Program-made: the position numbers and the translations under genes
Notes under the pieces: generated by a model
Seen by the model: only the letters and a program-made list of their open reading frames with translations
What the model was told of the DNA's origin: nothing
Databases searched by the model: none
Assembly (NCBI RefSeq): GCF_022758295.1
Contig: NZ_JALDWJ010000001.1
Coordinates: forward strand, 372,001-436,000
Origin: Lysobacter sp. CFH 32150
Lineage (GTDB): Bacteria; Pseudomonadota; Gammaproteobacteria; Xanthomonadales; Xanthomonadaceae
Direction: 5' to 3'
Length of the DNA: 64,000 bases
Shown here: positions 8,218 to 17,098 of the stretch, piece after piece
Layout of the letters: every line of letters starts with the position of its first letter
How positions within the stretch are numbered: the stretch's first letter is position 1

Positions 8218-10227
8218 TCATTTCGCTTCGACGAAGACGTACTCGTGCTGCTCATCGCGCAGAACCAGCGACCGCTCGTTGTCCTTGTCGGCGACGATGA
8301 ACTCGAAACCGCTCGGGGCGATGGTCACCAACGTGACCGTGCCATCGTCGTCGCGGAGCGTAGCGACCTCGCTCTTCCAGCCACCGAAGTCGAACCAAGT
8401 CGTCTCACCCTTTTGCGATACGGCGATGTCGCCGAGTTCTGCGCTGCGATAGCGCGCGGCCAACTTGCCTATTGCAGCCGGGTCGGCTGGTACGGTCAGG
8501 CGTTTGCGCTTGGCCGCGAGGCTCTCTTTCATGCGCTTGGCTTCCAGGGGCATATTCGGGATAGCCTCCGAGTTGCCATCGAACAGCACTTCCAGCCAGC
8601 GCCGCCGGAACAGGTAACGGATAGCCGAGCCACCGGCATCTGCATTGGTCAGGATCACTGCGCCGACGTTGTGTTCCGGCAACCACAGCATGTTGGAAAT
8701 GAATCCGTACGCGACGCCGCCGTGCTGCATCAGCGGCGTGCCCATGCTGCGATCGATCTTCAGGCCCATGCCATAGCCCGTATCGTTACCGGTCGCCACC
8801 TGCTGCACGCGACGTGCCAGCAACGGCGCTTCGGCGATGTAGCGCTTGCCGTCGGGCAGCAGCCCCTTGTCGAGTTCCATCTGCACGTAGCGCAGCATGT
8901 CGTTGACATTGCTCCACACCCCGCCATTGGGGCGATATGGGATGTCGACGTAGTTGAGGTCCATGCTGGCCGGCACGGTCTTGCCGTCGACGTCCTCGCT
9001 ATGCGGAGCGGCATGGTTGCCACGCTGTGCGCGGGCGAAGTCGAAGGTAGTCGATGTCATGGCCAGCGGATCGAACACCAGTGTCTGCATGGCGGCGTCG
9101 TAGGCGGCGCCCAGCTCCAGCTGCGGGTGCAGCGCATGACCGCCGACGAATCCGGCGGCGGAGGCCAGGGGATTGGAATACTGGTACAGCTCGCCGAACC
9201 GGCTGGTTGGCTGCATCGTGGCCAACGTCGCCATCACCGACGCCGGGGTGAGGCGCTCGCCTTCGAAAATCCCCTCCATGTCTTGCCGCGGCAGTCCGGT
9301 GCAGGCGCAGACCAGGTGCTTCATCAGCACCTGCCGCGTGGTGTCGGCATCGCCGAGCTTGAACGTCGGCAGCACCTGGGTGGCCGGCGTGTCCCAGGTG
9401 AACTTGCCCGCCTCGACCAGCTTGGCCAGCATCAAAGTGGTCAGGGCCTTGGTGTTGGAAGCGACCATGAACAACGTGTTGGCATCCACTTTGTCCGGCT
9501 TGCCCAGCTCGCGCACGCCGAAGCCCTCGGCGAGCACCACGTTGCCGTCCTGTACGAGGCCGATGGCCACCCCCGGCACGTCGAACTGCTGGCGCGCGTC
9601 TTCGACGAACTGCTTCAGCGCATCGATGCGTGCTGCGTCGAGCTTGTGCGCGGCCTTGCCGGCGAACGTTTCGCGGCTGTAGCCCTTGGGCAGCAGGCGG
9701 CCAATCAGCTCGATCTGCGCGTCGCGCTTGTCGCTGACGGCATTGGCCATGTCGTAAATCGATACTGTCCAGCGATTGCCGCGCCGCCGCGCGCCCGCCG
9801 ACACGCCACGCTGATCGTTGGCGGAGGTTTCGTACTGGTAACCGCGGATCTGCTCCCAACCATCGCGCACCGGCCGATCGCCGGCCAGCTTGAGCGGCCA
9901 CTTGGCCTTGGGGTCGTAGGCCGCCCAGGCCGCCGCCACCGCGGCATCCGCGTCCTTGGCCGCCCCAACATCGACCAGCGCGATGTGCGAGCCGCCTTCG
10001 GGTGCGGTCAGGACCACCGCCGAGCCCGCAGTCTTGATCGACCACCCGGCTGGCGCGACGAAATTGTTACCGTCGACCGTGGTGCGCGGCGTGTCGGCCG
10101 CCAATATCTCTCCGGCGGTCGGTGACATCGAGTGAGTCGCCGGGCGCGGAGATTTGTCAGCAAGCGCGGACAGTACAGGCGTGGAGACGACGAGCAGGCA
10201 ACAGGCCAGCGGCAAGGAAGATTTCAT
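8218..10227 (-). CDS. Secreted serine hydrolase, beta-lactamase/PBP class C family, long form
   Basis: 669 residues. A signal peptide (MKSSLPLACCLLVVSTPVLSA) precedes an extra N-terminal domain of about 170 residues. The serine-hydrolase domain begins near 200: SxxK is SNTK with Ser257 and Lys260 (FMVASNTKALTTLML), YxN is YSN at 350-352, and the third motif is HGG in MQHGGVAYGF. The last 150 residues match the beta-domain seen in D-aminopeptidase-like members. The start at 10227 has AGGG upstream; the longer reading to 10353 lacks a ribosome site. It follows an M56/BlaI pair on the same strand after a 126-bp gap, so it may be under BlaI control. The substrate could be a peptide or ester. Confidence 0.82.
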   Translation of the reverse strand: MKSSLPLACCLLVVSTPVLSALADKSPRPATHSMSPTAGEILAADTPRTTVDGNNFVAPAGWSIKTAGSAVVLTAPEGGSHIALVDVGAAKDADAAVAAAWAAYDPKAKWPLKLAGDRPVRDGWEQIRGYQYETSANDQRGVSAGARRRGNRWTVSIYDMANAVSDKRDAQIELIGRLLPKGYSRETFAGKAAHKLDAARIDALKQFVEDARQQFDVPGVAIGLVQDGNVVLAEGFGVRELGKPDKVDANTLFMVASNTKALTTLMLAKLVEAGKFTWDTPATQVLPTFKLGDADTTRQVLMKHLVCACTGLPRQDMEGIFEGERLTPASVMATLATMQPTSRFGELYQYSNPLASAAGFVGGHALHPQLELGAAYDAAMQTLVFDPLAMTSTTFDFARAQRGNHAAPHSEDVDGKTVPASMDLNYVDIPYRPNGGVWSNVNDMLRYVQMELDKGLLPDGKRYIAEAPLLARRVQQVATGNDTGYGMGLKIDRSMGTPLMQHGGVAYGFISNMLWLPEHNVGAVILTNADAGGSAIRYLFRRRWLEVLFDGNSEAIPNMPLEAKRMKESLAAKRKRLTVPADPAAIGKLAARYRSAELGDIAVSQKGETTWFDFGGWKSEVATLRDDDGTVTLVTIAPSGFEFIVADKDNERSLVLRDEQHEYVFVEAK

Positions 10228-10353
10228 CGATAACCCTAGATGGAATGGAGGGGTGAAATGGATGAACAACGTCCGTGTGGAAACTTGCCTCCAACAGAAC
10301 GTTGGGCACGATGCTGCCCGCCGTCGCAGATCCGACGAAACAACGGCGGGCAT

Positions 10354-12378
10354 TTACTGCGCTGGAACAGGCGTCGGGGCGGGTTTTGCGAGGCCCTTCG
10401 CCAGCGCTTCGCTGATCAGGTTTCGCACTTCGCGCGTGGCTTGGTCCGCGGCTTGATTACGTTCACGGCTGAGCGTCGCAAATTGCTGCTGCATTTCGCC
10501 GCTACTGGTTTCGATGTCCATCACCTCGGTTTGCAGGCGCACCAGTTCGTTCTCCAGTTCGTCCTGCTTCCTGGCTTCGGTCTCCATCGCTGCGGAATAC
10601 TGCTCGTGCAGGCGCACCAGTGCATCCGCCAGTTCGCCTTGCTTCGCCGTTAGAGCGTCCCTTTCACGCGCGAGTTGCTGGTGCTCGGTTTCACTGCGTG
10701 CCGCACGCTGCAATCTGGCGAGCTCGCCCTGCCGACGCTCGAGCTCGCGCTGCCGACGCGCCACGTCATCCATTGCGAGCCGCGCTGCGCGCCGCGCGCC
10801 GCGCACCTCGGTCGGCTGTACCGGCAGCGCATCTTGGCGCGCGGCAAGCGCGTCCCGCCTCCTCTGGTGGGCTTCCATCTGGCTGCTCAACGTTTCCAAC
10901 TGCTGACTCAGCACTTCGGCTCTGCGCCAAGCCTGCCGAGCACGAGCGTACAGCGAGGGATCGGTGACGACATAAGCCTGGCCGCCGCGGTAGGCCCAGA
11001 GCAAGTCGCCGCCGAGGCCAAGTTTCGCCGCTTCTATCGTCGTCATGTCATCGTTCGGGCCCCTGATCAGGATGTCGTTGCCACCCTTGCGCACCAGAGC
11101 AAACGTGTCGCGCGCCGATGCGTTGTGCACGCGGCTCACCTGCGTCGCGCCGCGGGCGGGCTGCATCGCAATAGGGACAGGCTTGTCGATCTGGGCGTAA
11201 TCGCGCGCCGGTGCGTTGTGGGTGCGGCTCGACTGCGTCGCACGGGGTGCCGGCTGCATCGCATTGGGGACAGGCTTGTCGATCTGCGCGTAGTCGCGGA
11301 CCGACGCGTTGTAGGTGTGGTACGTCTGCGCCGCGCGGGACGCCGGCTGCATTGCATTCGGGACGGACTTGCCAATCTGCGCGTAGGCGTAGGACGCGAT
11401 GCACAAGGCGGCAAGGCCTAGTAATGGAAAGACGATCCGCGCACTGGGGTGAGCGCGCCGGACAGGACGCACGAGTTGTTCGATGCGCGACATGAGCTGC
11501 CCTCCACGGGCGGCTTGCGCAAGTTGGAATGCCGGGTGGACGCACTGAAGGTCGGCCAGTTCCGCCAACGCGAGGGCGAGGCGGCGTGGCGCGCAAACCA
11601 CTTCGGCTGCGAGCTGGTCGGCGATTTGTTCGCGTTCGACGCGGATGCGATGCGACAGCCACCAAGTGACCGGGTGGTAGAACAAAACGGCTTCGACCGC
11701 GTTCTGCATCAGGTTGACGAGGTAGTCGTGGCGGCGGATGTGCGCGAGTTCGTGAGCGAGCAGAGCTTCGATCAAGTCCGCCGGCATGCGAGTGAGCAGC
11801 GCCGTGGGTAGCAACACGACCGGGCGCCACCAACCCGCGGAGACGGGCGAATCGAGGGTATCGACCAAACGCAACGCGACACTGCGGCGCAGGTCGAAAT
11901 GCATGGCCAAGGCATCGAGGCGTACCTGCCACGCCGCCTGCGCTGCACCCTGTGGCGTGCTGCGCAGGCGGTGGATCCACGCCAGGCCCAACGCCATGCG
12001 CAAGGACATGGCGCAGGTGCCGGCAGCCCACAACGCGACGATCCAGGGCAGGAAGGCGTCGAATGGCGCCGTCGGAGCGAAGCCGAGCAGCACGCCTGAT
12101 GCGTGCAGGCTGGCGCTGATGCGCGGCAGTGGCGCTGGCGTCGCGGCGTAAAGCGACGCGGACGATGTCGCCACAAGGTGCGCGATCACGGTGACGAGCG
12201 GCACCAGCACACAGGCCAGCAGCGCGAGGCAGGCAACGGCATAGCGTGCCTGCGGCCGCGCGTGACGCAAGGCATGCAGCGCGAGCGCCGCGAGCAGGCC
12301 AATCAGTGCGCCCTGCCACAGGAAATGCAGCAGCGCGTGACCGAGTGCAGGAACCAAGGTCGCCAGGAACTCAGCCAT
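10354..12378 (-). CDS. BlaR1-like M56 membrane metallopeptidase with triple 31-residue repeat and coiled coil
   Basis: 674 residues. Four N-terminal membrane segments (about 12-35, 46-70, 95-130, 315-333) surround a cytoplasmic zinc protease domain with HELAH at 209-213 and a downstream glutamate in EREQIAD. This is the M56/BlaR1 sensor-protease fold, which inactivates a BlaI-type repressor. After the last membrane segment come three tandem 31-residue repeats beginning YAQI (332-424) and a long coiled coil (about 470-655) rich in Q, R and E. It has no penicillin-binding sensor domain, so beta-lactams are probably not the signal. It overlaps the upstream blaI-like gene by 8 bp, which implies translational coupling. 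Confidence 0.85.
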   Translation of the reverse strand: MAEFLATLVPALGHALLHFLWQGALIGLLAALALHALRHARPQARYAVACLALLACVLVPLVTVIAHLVATSSASLYAATPAPLPRISASLHASGVLLGFAPTAPFDAFLPWIVALWAAGTCAMSLRMALGLAWIHRLRSTPQGAAQAAWQVRLDALAMHFDLRRSVALRLVDTLDSPVSAGWWRPVVLLPTALLTRMPADLIEALLAHELAHIRRHDYLVNLMQNAVEAVLFYHPVTWWLSHRIRVEREQIADQLAAEVVCAPRRLALALAELADLQCVHPAFQLAQAARGGQLMSRIEQLVRPVRRAHPSARIVFPLLGLAALCIASYAYAQIGKSVPNAMQPASRAAQTYHTYNASVRDYAQIDKPVPNAMQPAPRATQSSRTHNAPARDYAQIDKPVPIAMQPARGATQVSRVHNASARDTFALVRKGGNDILIRGPNDDMTTIEAAKLGLGGDLLWAYRGGQAYVVTDPSLYARARQAWRRAEVLSQQLETLSSQMEAHQRRRDALAARQDALPVQPTEVRGARRAARLAMDDVARRQRELERRQGELARLQRAARSETEHQQLARERDALTAKQGELADALVRLHEQYSAAMETEARKQDELENELVRLQTEVMDIETSSGEMQQQFATLSRERNQAADQATREVRNLISEALAKGLAKPAPTPVPAQ
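11107..11385 (-). repeat. Three 93-bp in-frame tandem repeats inside the M56 gene
   Basis: Three 93-bp units encode 31-residue repeats that start YAQIGKSVPNAMQPA, YAQIDKPVPNAMQPA and YAQIDKPVPIAMQPA. The units are close to each other in DNA sequence, so the expansion is fairly recent and copy number may vary between strains. They sit in the periplasmic part between the last membrane helix and the coiled coil. Confidence 0.85.
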
Positions 12379-12760
12379 CCGGGTTCTCCTTGAGGAAGCG
12401 CTTGATCTCTTGGCGTTCCTTGTCGGTGACGTGCTCGCTCAACGCGGCAATCACCAGATCCCTGCCGGAACCGGCGAAGGCCTTGTGGATGAGGTCCTTG
12501 AGCAGGTTGGTCTGCAGTGCGTCCTGCGCATGCGCGGCGGCGTAGACGTGTGAGCGCTGGCTCTCGTCGCGGATCAACAGGCCCTTGCCGTGCATCACCT
12601 GCATCAGGCGCAGCGCGGTGGCGTAGGTGAGGTCGGGGCGCTCACGCAGGCGCGCGGCGTGCACGTCCTTCACCGTGGACGGACCGAGCCGCCAGATCAC
12701 CCGCAACAGATCGAGTTCGGCGGCAGTGGGCCTGGGTGGCTTGGCGGGTTTCTTTGGCAT
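12371..12760 (-). CDS. BlaI/MecI/CopY-family repressor
   Basis: 129 residues when started at MPKKPAKPPRP (12760); an upstream Met at 12802 would start inside the proposed operator. The winged-helix domain reads AAELDLLRVIWRLGPSTVKD and TYATALRLMQVMHGKGLL. The C-terminal dimer part (TNLLKDLIHKAFAGSGRDL, then TDKERQEIKRFL) carries the BlaI-type region cut by the partner M56 protease. It is the first gene of a leftward unit with the M56 protease (8-bp overlap) and, after a gap, a serine hydrolase. Autoregulation through the dyad at 12799-12831 is inferred. Confidence 0.88.
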   Translation of the reverse strand: MPKKPAKPPRPTAAELDLLRVIWRLGPSTVKDVHAARLRERPDLTYATALRLMQVMHGKGLLIRDESQRSHVYAAAHAQDALQTNLLKDLIHKAFAGSGRDLVIAALSEHVTDKERQEIKRFLKENPDG

Positions 12761-12798
12761 GCGGTGCGTCGCGACTTCCGATTGGACGCCAATCGTAA

Positions 12799-12831
12799 AC
12801 AAACTAGAACGAATTGTCTAGACTAATTTGT
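12799..12831. promoter_or_regulatory. Probable BlaI-type operator/promoter
   Basis: An AT-rich dyad in an otherwise GC-rich region: ATTGTCTAGACTAAT at 12813-12827 is nearly self-complementary, and ACAAACTAGA at 12799-12808 is inverted relative to TCTAGACTAATTTGT at 12817-12831. It lies about 40-70 bp upstream of the repressor start. BlaI regulators bind short TA/AC-rich dyads of this kind. Confidence 0.6.
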
Positions 12832-13123
12832 CTATGACTGAAGTCATGGCGTTGCATGGCGTGTCGCGGGAATTGTCCTTGTAGGCGGCAATGCCTGCAC
12901 AACCTGGAACCCTTCGCCCCTGCGCACGTGGGGGCTGCGTCGCAGCATCTGCTGATTGAAACCATGCATGGACCCGCGGTTCGGCCCCTGCAACCTCTCG
13001 TCGGTCGAGCGTATCTGCTGAGGACCATCACCTCGGCAGCCCATCGCAATGGATACCGCGTCTGTTACCGCACCACGCCACCAGACTCTGCAGCCTGCGT
13101 CGTCAATGCGATGGCTGACGCTG
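12832..13123. other. Gene-free stretch between blaI-like gene and serine hydrolase
   Basis: Apart from the operator at its left edge I see no gene, hairpin or repeat here. Short open frames on both strands have unlikely composition and no ribosome sites. Confidence 0.5.
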
Positions 13124-14629
13124 ATGAAAACATCCTTGCAGTATCTGCTTGTCGCCACGACGTTCCTGTCGTCGCAGGCGATGGCCGTGACGCCGCACGA
13201 CTTCGACGGCCTGGCCAGTGCCATCCGGCGGGTGAAGGACGCCTCCGCGCATCCAACGGGCACGGCCGTTGCCGTGGTGAAGAATGGCAAGGTCGTCTAT
13301 GAAGGTTACTTCGGCTACGCGGACATCGATGCCAAGGTACCGATCGACAGGAACACGTCGTTCTACATCGCATCGACCACCAAACCGTTCCTCGCCCTGA
13401 ACACGTTGCTGGCGGAAAGCGGCGGAAAGCTCGACACCAGGACGTCGATGCAGGCGATGATTCCGGCCGCACGCTTCAATGGCTTCGACGCATCCGCTCT
13501 GACCGTCAAGAATCTGCTGACCCACACCTCCGGTGTCGACAACCCATCGCTGGTCTGGGCAACGGCCTTCAGCGGAATCCACAACGCGGACTCGCGCCTT
13601 CGACTGGTGGGCAATTCCTATCCCAACGACAAGGCGCCACTGGGCACATTCAAGTACACCAACGTCGGCTACAACATCGCGAGCGTCTGGCTGGAACAGA
13701 CGTTGGCGACGCCGTGGCAGGACCAGCTTGCCGCTAGCATCTTCGCGCCGCTGGGAATGACACGCACCACGGCCTACATCAGCCAGGCAGAAGGCAATGG
13801 CTGGACGCTGGCCAAGCCGTACTCGTTCGTGGCCGTCAACCGCAACACTCCGCTTTACCTGCGGAAGACCGACGCCACCATGCATGCGGCGGGCGGCCTG
13901 CTCTCCACCGCGCCGGATCTGGCGAAGTTCCTGATCGCACAACTTGCCGACGGCAAGCTGGACGGCATGCAGATATTTCCGGCGTCCATCATCAGTCAGT
14001 CGCATGACCGCCAGGCCAGGACGGACAGCAGCTATCTGGATTTCAAGCGCGACGGCTATGCCTGGGGCTGGTACACCGGCGAATACAAGGGCAAGCGGAT
14101 GCTCCACCACTTCGGTGCGTTCGCAGGTTTTCATGCCCATCTGTCGTTCATTCCGGAAGCCAACGTGGGCCTGGTGGTGTTGAACAACGAGGACATCCTG
14201 AGCGCCCGGCTGACCAACCTCATCGCCGACTACGCCTATGGCATCGCACTGGACGAGTCCGATATCGAGGCCAAGGCATCGACCCGGTTCGACGGGTTGG
14301 TGCAGGACATCAAGCAGTTGGAAAAAGCCGCAGCGCAACAGCATGCGAGCATCAACGGGCGCGCATGGCATCTGTCCCTGCCGCGTCAGGCGTATGCCGG
14401 CCGATACACCAACGCATTGCTAGGCGACATGACCGTCGGCTTGAATGGCAACGATCAGCTGATCCTGCGCTGGGGTCAGTTGTCCGCCGTCGCCACCGGG
14501 TACGACAAGCAGGACCACGTACGCGTCGAGTTCGCACCCAATTCGGGTGAGGTTGTCGCGTTCGTCGTGAAGGACCGCAAGGTCGAGGCCATCGACGTCG
14601 ATGGGATGACGTTCGAAAAGGCCCGCTAG
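13124..14629 (+). CDS. Secreted serine hydrolase, beta-lactamase/PBP class C family
   Basis: 501 residues from MKTSLQYLLVATTFLSSQAMA, a signal peptide cleaved near residue 21. The class C motifs are SxxK as STTK (Ser84, Lys87 in YIASTTKPFLALN), YxN as YTN in FKYTNVGYNIASVW and the third motif HFG in LHHFGAFAGFHAH. The C-terminal 130 residues form a beta domain (YAGRYTNALLGDMTV). The sequence allows an earlier start at 13049 or 13106, but those add a non-signal extension. No strong ribosome site is visible. It converges with the oxidoreductase at 14651; the hairpin GATTTCC/GGAAATC between the two stops (14629-14650) may serve both. The substrate is unknown. Confidence 0.82.
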   Translation: MKTSLQYLLVATTFLSSQAMAVTPHDFDGLASAIRRVKDASAHPTGTAVAVVKNGKVVYEGYFGYADIDAKVPIDRNTSFYIASTTKPFLALNTLLAESGGKLDTRTSMQAMIPAARFNGFDASALTVKNLLTHTSGVDNPSLVWATAFSGIHNADSRLRLVGNSYPNDKAPLGTFKYTNVGYNIASVWLEQTLATPWQDQLAASIFAPLGMTRTTAYISQAEGNGWTLAKPYSFVAVNRNTPLYLRKTDATMHAAGGLLSTAPDLAKFLIAQLADGKLDGMQIFPASIISQSHDRQARTDSSYLDFKRDGYAWGWYTGEYKGKRMLHHFGAFAGFHAHLSFIPEANVGLVVLNNEDILSARLTNLIADYAYGIALDESDIEAKASTRFDGLVQDIKQLEKAAAQQHASINGRAWHLSLPRQAYAGRYTNALLGDMTVGLNGNDQLILRWGQLSAVATGYDKQDHVRVEFAPNSGEVVAFVVKDRKVEAIDVDGMTFEKAR

Positions 14630-14650
14630 ATTTCCGGAGTCGAGGAAATC

Positions 14651-15655
14651 CTAAAGTTCGAGGCAAACCTTGCCAAAGTGCTTTTTGGATTCGTAATGCC
14701 TGAAGGCAGCGCCAATTTCCTGCAGCGGAAAACGGCGGTCGATCACGGGCTTCAAATGATTCACTGTGATCGCCCGGATCATGTCCTCTTGATCGGCTCG
14801 GCTGCCAATGGAGATCCCGCTGATACGAATCTGATTCGAAAACAGGGCCGGGATCGCCACTTCTCCGACAAACCCGGTCAAGACGCCGATCAGGGCGATA
14901 TGCCCGCCGGTCCTGCAGGCTGTGATCGACTGCGCCAACGTGGCGGGTCCGCCGACCTCGATCACATGGTCGACGCCGCGTCCGTCTGTCACATCCTTTG
15001 CCTTCTGGCCCCAGTCCTGCACGGCCTTGTAGTTGATGACGGTGTCGGCGCCGAGATGCTTGAGCTTCTCGAGCTTTTCCTCGGAGGAAGACGTAGCGAT
15101 GACCCGGGCGCCTGCCGCTTTCGCGAATTGCAGCGCGAACAGCGACACGCTGCCGGTCCCAAGGACCAGCACCGTATCGCCGGGCTTGACCTGTCCGCAC
15201 ACCACCAGGCCTCTCCAGGCGGTCACTCCCGTGCAAGTGAGCGTTGCCGCCTCCGTATGCGTGTAGGCTGCCGGCGCCTTCGTGAAGGCGTGCGCCGGCA
15301 TGCACACGTACTGGCTGGCATAGCCGTCGACACTTTCTCCCGGTATGCCCCGCCTGTTTGCGGGCGTCATTTCGCCCCCCAACCAATCGGGATAAAAGGT
15401 GCTGACGACTGCATCCCCGACCTTGAACGCATCGACATCGTGACCGACCGCAAAGACTTCTCCAGCGCCGTCTGACAAAGGCACGCGGCCGTCTGCGCAC
15501 GGTGCTTGCCCATGCACCATGAAAACATCACGGTAATTCAACGAGCAGGCCCGAATCCTGACAAGCAATTCACCTGATCTCGGTTCGGGAGGATCTTCTT
15601 CGACCAGTTTGAGGTTATCCAGGCCTCCCGGCGCTCGCAGCCTAACGAGCCTCAT
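14651..15655 (-). CDS. NAD(P)-dependent alcohol dehydrogenase, MDR superfamily
   Basis: 334 residues starting at MRLVRLRAPGGLDNLKL. The N-terminal GroES-like domain (SLNYRDVFMVHGQ near 38, PLSDGAGEV near 59) is followed by a Rossmann fold with VLVLGTGSVSLFALQFAKAAG at 163-183 and HLGADTVINY. The usual structural-zinc cysteine cluster is missing, as in the quinone-oxidoreductase-like branch. It reduces or oxidises an unknown carbonyl or alcohol in the cytoplasm. I preferred Met at 15655 because the extension to 15724 is Arg-rich and lies inside the upstream gene. It overlaps that gene's end by 14 bp, so the two are probably co-transcribed. Confidence 0.82.
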   Translation of the reverse strand: MRLVRLRAPGGLDNLKLVEEDPPEPRSGELLVRIRACSLNYRDVFMVHGQAPCADGRVPLSDGAGEVFAVGHDVDAFKVGDAVVSTFYPDWLGGEMTPANRRGIPGESVDGYASQYVCMPAHAFTKAPAAYTHTEAATLTCTGVTAWRGLVVCGQVKPGDTVLVLGTGSVSLFALQFAKAAGARVIATSSSEEKLEKLKHLGADTVINYKAVQDWGQKAKDVTDGRGVDHVIEVGGPATLAQSITACRTGGHIALIGVLTGFVGEVAIPALFSNQIRISGISIGSRADQEDMIRAITVNHLKPVIDRRFPLQEIGAAFRHYESKKHFGKVCLEL

Positions 15656-16427
15656 GTGCATGCGCCTCTTGGGCATGCGCCTCATGCGACAGGCAAAGAA
15701 AATCACGATAAGCGCACAGGTCATCGAGAAGCGCCTTCTCGTCTGCCAGGATCCTCGCCTTCTCCGCCTCGCCGATGAGCTGGATCATGTAACTCTGTTC
15801 GGCGTTGCCCTGCTTGTCGATGAACGGATACAGCAGGCTGGCATGCACGTTGAAATCCGGAACTGCGCCGATGTCTTCGTTGGTGAGGTTCGGCGCGTAG
15901 AACATCAGGTGCGGCATGGCCATGGTGTGCACCTTCATGTCCGGTGGCCCCACTGCGCGCATGAGCGGCGCGACCATGTAGGACAACCCTGCCCTATCCG
16001 GAGCTTGGTAGGTCCCGTTCCTGTAGCGATTTTCGATTTCAGCTTTCAAGGCCGTGGCGTCCATGCCTTGAGCGCGAAGCGCGGCCGTCTCCATGATGAC
16101 TTTCAAATGCGCCTCGGTACCCACAGCGTCATAGCAGAGCGGGATATAGATATCGTTGCGGAAGTCGGCCCACTCCCACACGGTGCGCTCGACGAGACAC
16201 GCCACCCCACTGGTTCCCTGTCGGGAAAGTGCATAGCCCTTCGTCGGATCAAGCAGGTAAACAGTGGCCTTGTCCCGCAACGCCGGCGGCACGGCACTCA
16301 ATGCGAACTGCGTTTCGAGCTTGGCTGGCATTGGCTCGATGGTGGTTTCACTCGCCTGATTGGCAAGCGCTGTGGATAGACCCATCAGACTGGTTCCGAT
16401 GATGGCCAGGATCCATTTGATTTTCAT
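15642..16427 (-). CDS. Secreted protein of unknown function
   Basis: 261 residues from MKIKWILAIIGTSLMGLSTALA, a clear signal peptide; the reading to 16475 only adds a poor extension. I recognise no family. Readable features are SGVACLVERTVWEWADFRNDIYIP near 78, MVAPLMRAVGPPDMKV near 155, MPHLMFYAPNLTNEDIG near 175 and a His/Ala/Glu tail (SHEAHAQEAHAHEAR) that could bind metal. It overlaps the downstream oxidoreductase and is likely in one transcript with it. Confidence 0.6.
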   Translation of the reverse strand: MKIKWILAIIGTSLMGLSTALANQASETTIEPMPAKLETQFALSAVPPALRDKATVYLLDPTKGYALSRQGTSGVACLVERTVWEWADFRNDIYIPLCYDAVGTEAHLKVIMETAALRAQGMDATALKAEIENRYRNGTYQAPDRAGLSYMVAPLMRAVGPPDMKVHTMAMPHLMFYAPNLTNEDIGAVPDFNVHASLLYPFIDKQGNAEQSYMIQLIGEAEKARILADEKALLDDLCAYRDFLCLSHEAHAQEAHAHEAR

Positions 16428-16502
16428 GGCGTCTCCTATGGCGTGATCTGTTGTCCCAAGGGTTGATCGGCGCATCGTCTGCCGCCGATCGCAATGACTC
16501 GG

Positions 16503-17078
16503 CTAGTCGATTCCGTAGACCAGGCCGAGGCGTCCCTCGGGAAGTTGCTGCACCTTCCGCAGGTCGAGCCCACGACGCTGTTCCGCCGTTGCGAAGAGCG
16601 CTTTTCCATGACCGGCGACCAGCGGATACACGATCAACCGGAGCTCATCCACCAGCCCGGCATCGATCAGGCTCGTCGTCGTCCGGGCACCACCGACGAG
16701 ATAGATATCCCTGCCGGGTTGCTGCTTGAGGACAGCGACGTCTTCGAGTCCCCGGACGAAGCGCGTCTGCGGCCAGAGCGACGATGTCAGGGTGCTCGAC
16801 AGCACGTAGTGCGGAGTGCGCGCACTGAAGCGGGCCCATTCGAGCTCAGCCGGCGTCGGCAACTTGCCCGTCATCGGCAGCGGCTTGTCCGGCTCGTTCT
16901 GTAACGCGGTCCAGTACTGCTCGTAGCCCGGATACATCCCTCCTCCGAGCAGGCACGCGTCCACCTGCGACGTCACGCCGTAGTCATCGGACCACGCGTC
17001 GACCCAATCCGCGTAACCCTCGGAGCCTTCGATCTTCCCGTCGACAGACAACTTCATTCCAGCGATCAGCTTGCGCAT
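16503..17078 (-). CDS. Dihydrofolate-reductase-like (RibD C-terminal) protein
   Basis: 191 residues. The start MRKLIAGMKLSVDGKIEG at 17078 has GGAG 9 bases upstream; the longer frame to 17213 is not coding-like. The RibD_C/DHFR fold shows MKLSVDGK, DACLLGGGMYPGYE, IYLVGGARTTTSLIDAGLVDE (NADPH loop) and LRLIVYPLVAGHGKALF. Proteins of this group are NADPH-dependent reductases of uncertain substrate, often found beside SRPBCC and ArsR genes, as here. It is 20 bp downstream of the SRPBCC gene and probably in its operon. Confidence 0.83.
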   Translation of the reverse strand: MRKLIAGMKLSVDGKIEGSEGYADWVDAWSDDYGVTSQVDACLLGGGMYPGYEQYWTALQNEPDKPLPMTGKLPTPAELEWARFSARTPHYVLSSTLTSSLWPQTRFVRGLEDVAVLKQQPGRDIYLVGGARTTTSLIDAGLVDELRLIVYPLVAGHGKALFATAEQRRGLDLRKVQQLPEGRLGLVYGID

Positions 17079-17098
17079 GTGAGTCTCCAAATCGTCCG

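Noticed and set aside
8245-10125. Rightward 626-codon frame across the serine hydrolase
   Set aside because: Antisense of a gene with complete catalytic motifs and signal peptide.
12856-13302. Rightward 148-codon frame before the second serine hydrolase
   Set aside because: Overlaps the hydrolase signal peptide in another frame and has no coding character.
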